Source: JAGMXM01 sp964458325 (lineage in GTDB: Bacteria; Verrucomicrobiota; Verrucomicrobiia; Limisphaerales; UBA1319). Taken from it: a stretch of DNA of 7,806 nucleotides. The notes under the pieces are model-generated. The model ran no database searches and was not told where the DNA came from. It saw only the letters and a program-made list of their open reading frames with translations. Position 1 is the first letter of the stretch; the number at the start of each line of letters is the position of its first letter. The stretch spans positions 1 to 7,806 of the forward strand of contig CAYWIM010000134.1 of assembly GCA_964458325.1 (NCBI GenBank), in the 5' to 3' direction. Of the stretch, positions 6,761-7,806 are shown piece by piece. The translations under genes were made by a program, and so were the position numbers.

Positions 6761-6822
6761 CTTGCCGAGGATCGAGGATCGGGGAGTTGCGCGGTGTGAT
6801 CCGGCAGGAACGGGATGCGGAG

Positions 6823-7533
6823 ATGGAACATGGCATAAACTTGGCGCGGAGCGGCGATTCGAACGGGCGGTCGGAAGAACGCCACGCCAGCGGAGTGGCT
6901 TTGGGGAGCGGCTCGGCCCGGCGCCGCCGTGGCTGGATGCCAGGCTGTGGGGCGGCTTGCCTGCTCGCCCTGGCCCTGGGAGCCGGTTGCCGCACGGCCC
7001 CGGTGAAAGAGGTGACGCCCCTGCCCGGATCGCCCGCGGTTGAGCGGACCGCGCGGAACCAGCCGGCCGCGGGACGGGCCAGCCTTTGGAAATCCTCGGC
7101 CCCTGCGTGGGATGCCGAGCCCGCTTGGCCGCACGAGACTCTCCGCAAGCCAGGCAAATCGTATTCTTCGGACGATTGGAGAAAGGCCGGGACCGAATGG
7201 TTCGGCACCCCGTATCGCTACGGTGCGATGGATCGTTCCGGGATCGATTGCTCCGGGTTTGTCGTGCAGATGTATCGCCAGGTGGCCGGCGTGGACCTGC
7301 CTCGCACCGTCAGCCGCCAGTTCCGCGTCGGGATCACGATCCACCCGGCCGATGCGGTCCCAGGCGATCTCTTGTTTTTCGCGGGGGACGACGGCCGGCC
7401 CGGCCATGTGGCGATCGCATTGAACGACGGCAATTTCGTCCATGCAGCCAGCCGGCATGGAGTGACGTTCTCCTCGCTGGATTCCCCGTATTACCGGGGC
7501 CGGCTGATGGCGGCGCGGCGGATCGTGCCGTGA
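6823..7533 (+). CDS. NlpC/P60 family cysteine peptidase, predicted lipoprotein
   Basis: An endopeptidase of the NlpC/P60 family, which cleaves stem-peptide bonds in peptidoglycan. The domain fills the C-terminal half (about residues 117-234, numbering from ATG at 6823). The Cys-His-His set is visible: Cys143 in GIDCSGFV, His195 in GHVAIAL and His207 in FVHAAS. The motifs LPRTVSRQ and PGDLLFF are also typical. Residues 33-56 read as an Arg-rich n-region, a hydrophobic core and GAGC, so Cys56 is a probable lipid-attachment site followed by a low-complexity linker. The start is uncertain: ATG 6823 has AGGAA 12 bases upstream but leaves a signal n-region of nearly 40 residues, while an in-frame TTG at 6901 has GGAG 5 bases upstream and would place the signal peptide at the N-terminus. 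The gene lies 82 bp after the M48 gene and may be co-transcribed. No SH3 domain is present. Confidence 0.88.
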   Translation: MEHGINLARSGDSNGRSEERHASGVALGSGSARRRRGWMPGCGAACLLALALGAGCRTAPVKEVTPLPGSPAVERTARNQPAAGRASLWKSSAPAWDAEPAWPHETLRKPGKSYSSDDWRKAGTEWFGTPYRYGAMDRSGIDCSGFVVQMYRQVAGVDLPRTVSRQFRVGITIHPADAVPGDLLFFAGDDGRPGHVAIALNDGNFVHAASRHGVTFSSLDSPYYRGRLMAARRIVP

Positions 7534-7559
7534 CGGCGGCGCCGCCGTGCTTATTTCTT
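7533..7559 (+). terminator. Putative intrinsic terminator after the NlpC/P60 gene
   Basis: A perfect 16-bp GC-only-cored palindrome (7533-7548, ACGGCGGC followed by GCCGCCGT) begins at the last base of the stop codon and can fold as a 6-bp stem with a GCGC loop. It is followed by a T-rich stretch (GCTTATTTCTT) unusual in this G/C-rich sequence. Stem plus T-rich tail at the end of a gene fits Rho-independent termination. The T-tract is interrupted, so efficiency is uncertain. Confidence 0.6.
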
Positions 7560-7649
7560 GCCTTGGTGGGGGGGGCTCCGTTAGGTTGCGCCGGTCGCGG
7601 AAGGGCAGGCTGGCGCAGTCGGCTGGCCTTGGCGTTCCCGCCGCAGGAT
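7560..7649. other. Spacer before the tRNA gene, expected to hold its promoter
   Basis: About 90 bases with no credible ORF. A run of eight or more G residues lies at roughly 7568-7575. TTGCCT (7558-7563) and TTAGGT (7581-7586) are 17 bases apart, but only the first resembles a consensus box, so I do not call a promoter. No Shine-Dalgarno sequence or small gene is seen. Confidence 0.4.
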
Positions 7650-7725
7650 GGGTTGGTAGCTCAGTCGGTAGAGCAGCGGCCTTTTAAGCCGTTGGTCCCG
7701 GGTTCGAGTCCCGGCCAACCCACCA
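7650..7725 (+). tRNA. tRNA-Lys (anticodon UUU)
   Basis: A complete 76-base tRNA with encoded CCA. The acceptor stem GGGTTGG (7650-7656) pairs fully with CCAACCC (7715-7721), followed by discriminator A and CCA. The D stem GCTC/GAGC closes an AGTCGGTA loop. The anticodon stem GCGGC/GCCGT (one G-U pair at its base) carries the loop CTTTTAA, which gives anticodon TTT (lysine, AAA/AAG codons) with A37 and A38. The variable loop is 5 bases, and the T arm CCGGG-TTCGAGT-CCCGG is standard. It lies about 90 bases after the predicted terminator of the NlpC/P60 gene, so it probably has its own promoter. It is not a MiaB substrate class, because A37 in lysine tRNA is normally threonylcarbamoylated. Confidence 0.97.
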
Positions 7726-7726
7726 T

Positions 7727-7806
7727 CTAAAGCGGCATCAGCGCGAACACGCCCCAGCCCAGGTATTCACGCGTGTAAGCGGCGTAGCGCTCGGGTTCCG
7801 AGGTCA
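7727..7806 (-). CDS. C-terminal end of an unidentified protein (cut by the window edge)
   Basis: The minus strand from the right edge to a TAG stop at 7729-7727 is an open frame of 25 codons, reading TSEPERYAAYTREYLG followed by WGVFALMPL. Most third positions are G or C, matching real genes in this window, and the peptide looks like a genuine C-terminus with an amphipathic then hydrophobic ending. The stop lies one base beyond the CCA end of the convergent tRNA gene. The family cannot be named from 25 residues, and the start lies outside the window. Confidence 0.55.
   Translation of the reverse strand, partial: TSEPERYAAYTREYLGWGVFALMPL

Noticed and set aside
6292..7458. Long minus-strand open frame over the M48 and NlpC/P60 genes
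   Set aside because: It runs antisense to two genes with intact catalytic motifs and shows no recognisable domain.
7558..7586. TTGCCT and TTAGGT with 17-base spacing as a tRNA promoter
   Set aside because: The second box matches the -10 consensus poorly and the G-run spacer is atypical; a tRNA promoter is expected but this pair is not convincing.
7086..7730. + strand frame ending in VAQSVEQRPFKPL over the tRNA
   Set aside because: This peptide is the known spurious translation of a tRNA gene; the rest of the frame is a shifted reading of NlpC/P60.

Overview
This is a high-GC bacterial window of ordinary chromosomal character. It has dense gene packing, G/C-rich third codon positions, weak Shine-Dalgarno signals and no mobile-element, CRISPR or phage signature. 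MiaB, an M48 lipoprotein with a TTVPVTGR segment just after the lipid-attachment cysteine, and a P-loop ATPase with an N-terminal NPF segment together suggest the PVC group (Verrucomicrobiota/Planctomycetota/Lentisphaerota). That placement is inference from remembered family resemblance and is only moderately confident.

Layout. Positions 1-220 hold no gene I can identify. On the + strand, 221-613 encodes a half-size TSUP (TauE/SafE-like) membrane protein whose 3' end overlaps, tail to tail by 8 bp, the last gene of a minus-strand cluster. That cluster is read from 5863 down to 606: miaB (tRNA methylthiolation), a small multi-pass membrane protein, a GT9 heptosyltransferase-like glycosyltransferase, a DUF3592 multi-pass membrane protein with a C-terminal beta-rich (possibly arrestin-like) region, and a small P-loop ATPase. 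Gaps are 16, 7, 2 and 4 bp, so it looks like one transcription unit.

A 79-bp divergent intergenic region (5864-5942) separates miaB from two + strand genes: an M48 zinc metalloprotease lipoprotein (5943-6740) and an NlpC/P60 cysteine-peptidase lipoprotein (from about 6823 to 7533). Both should act in the cell envelope, one in protein quality control and one in peptidoglycan cleavage. A 9-bp inverted repeat overlaps the end of the protease gene, and a GC-rich palindrome followed by a T-rich stretch forms a likely terminator after the NlpC/P60 gene. A complete tRNA-Lys(UUU) with encoded CCA follows at 7650-7725. One base further on is the stop codon of a gene on the minus strand, of which only the last 25 codons lie in the window.

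No clearly new system is demonstrated. The best candidates for a second look are the DUF3592/beta-rich membrane protein with its coupled ATPase, the unassigned 180-residue membrane protein, and the half-size TSUP protein with its convergent overlap.
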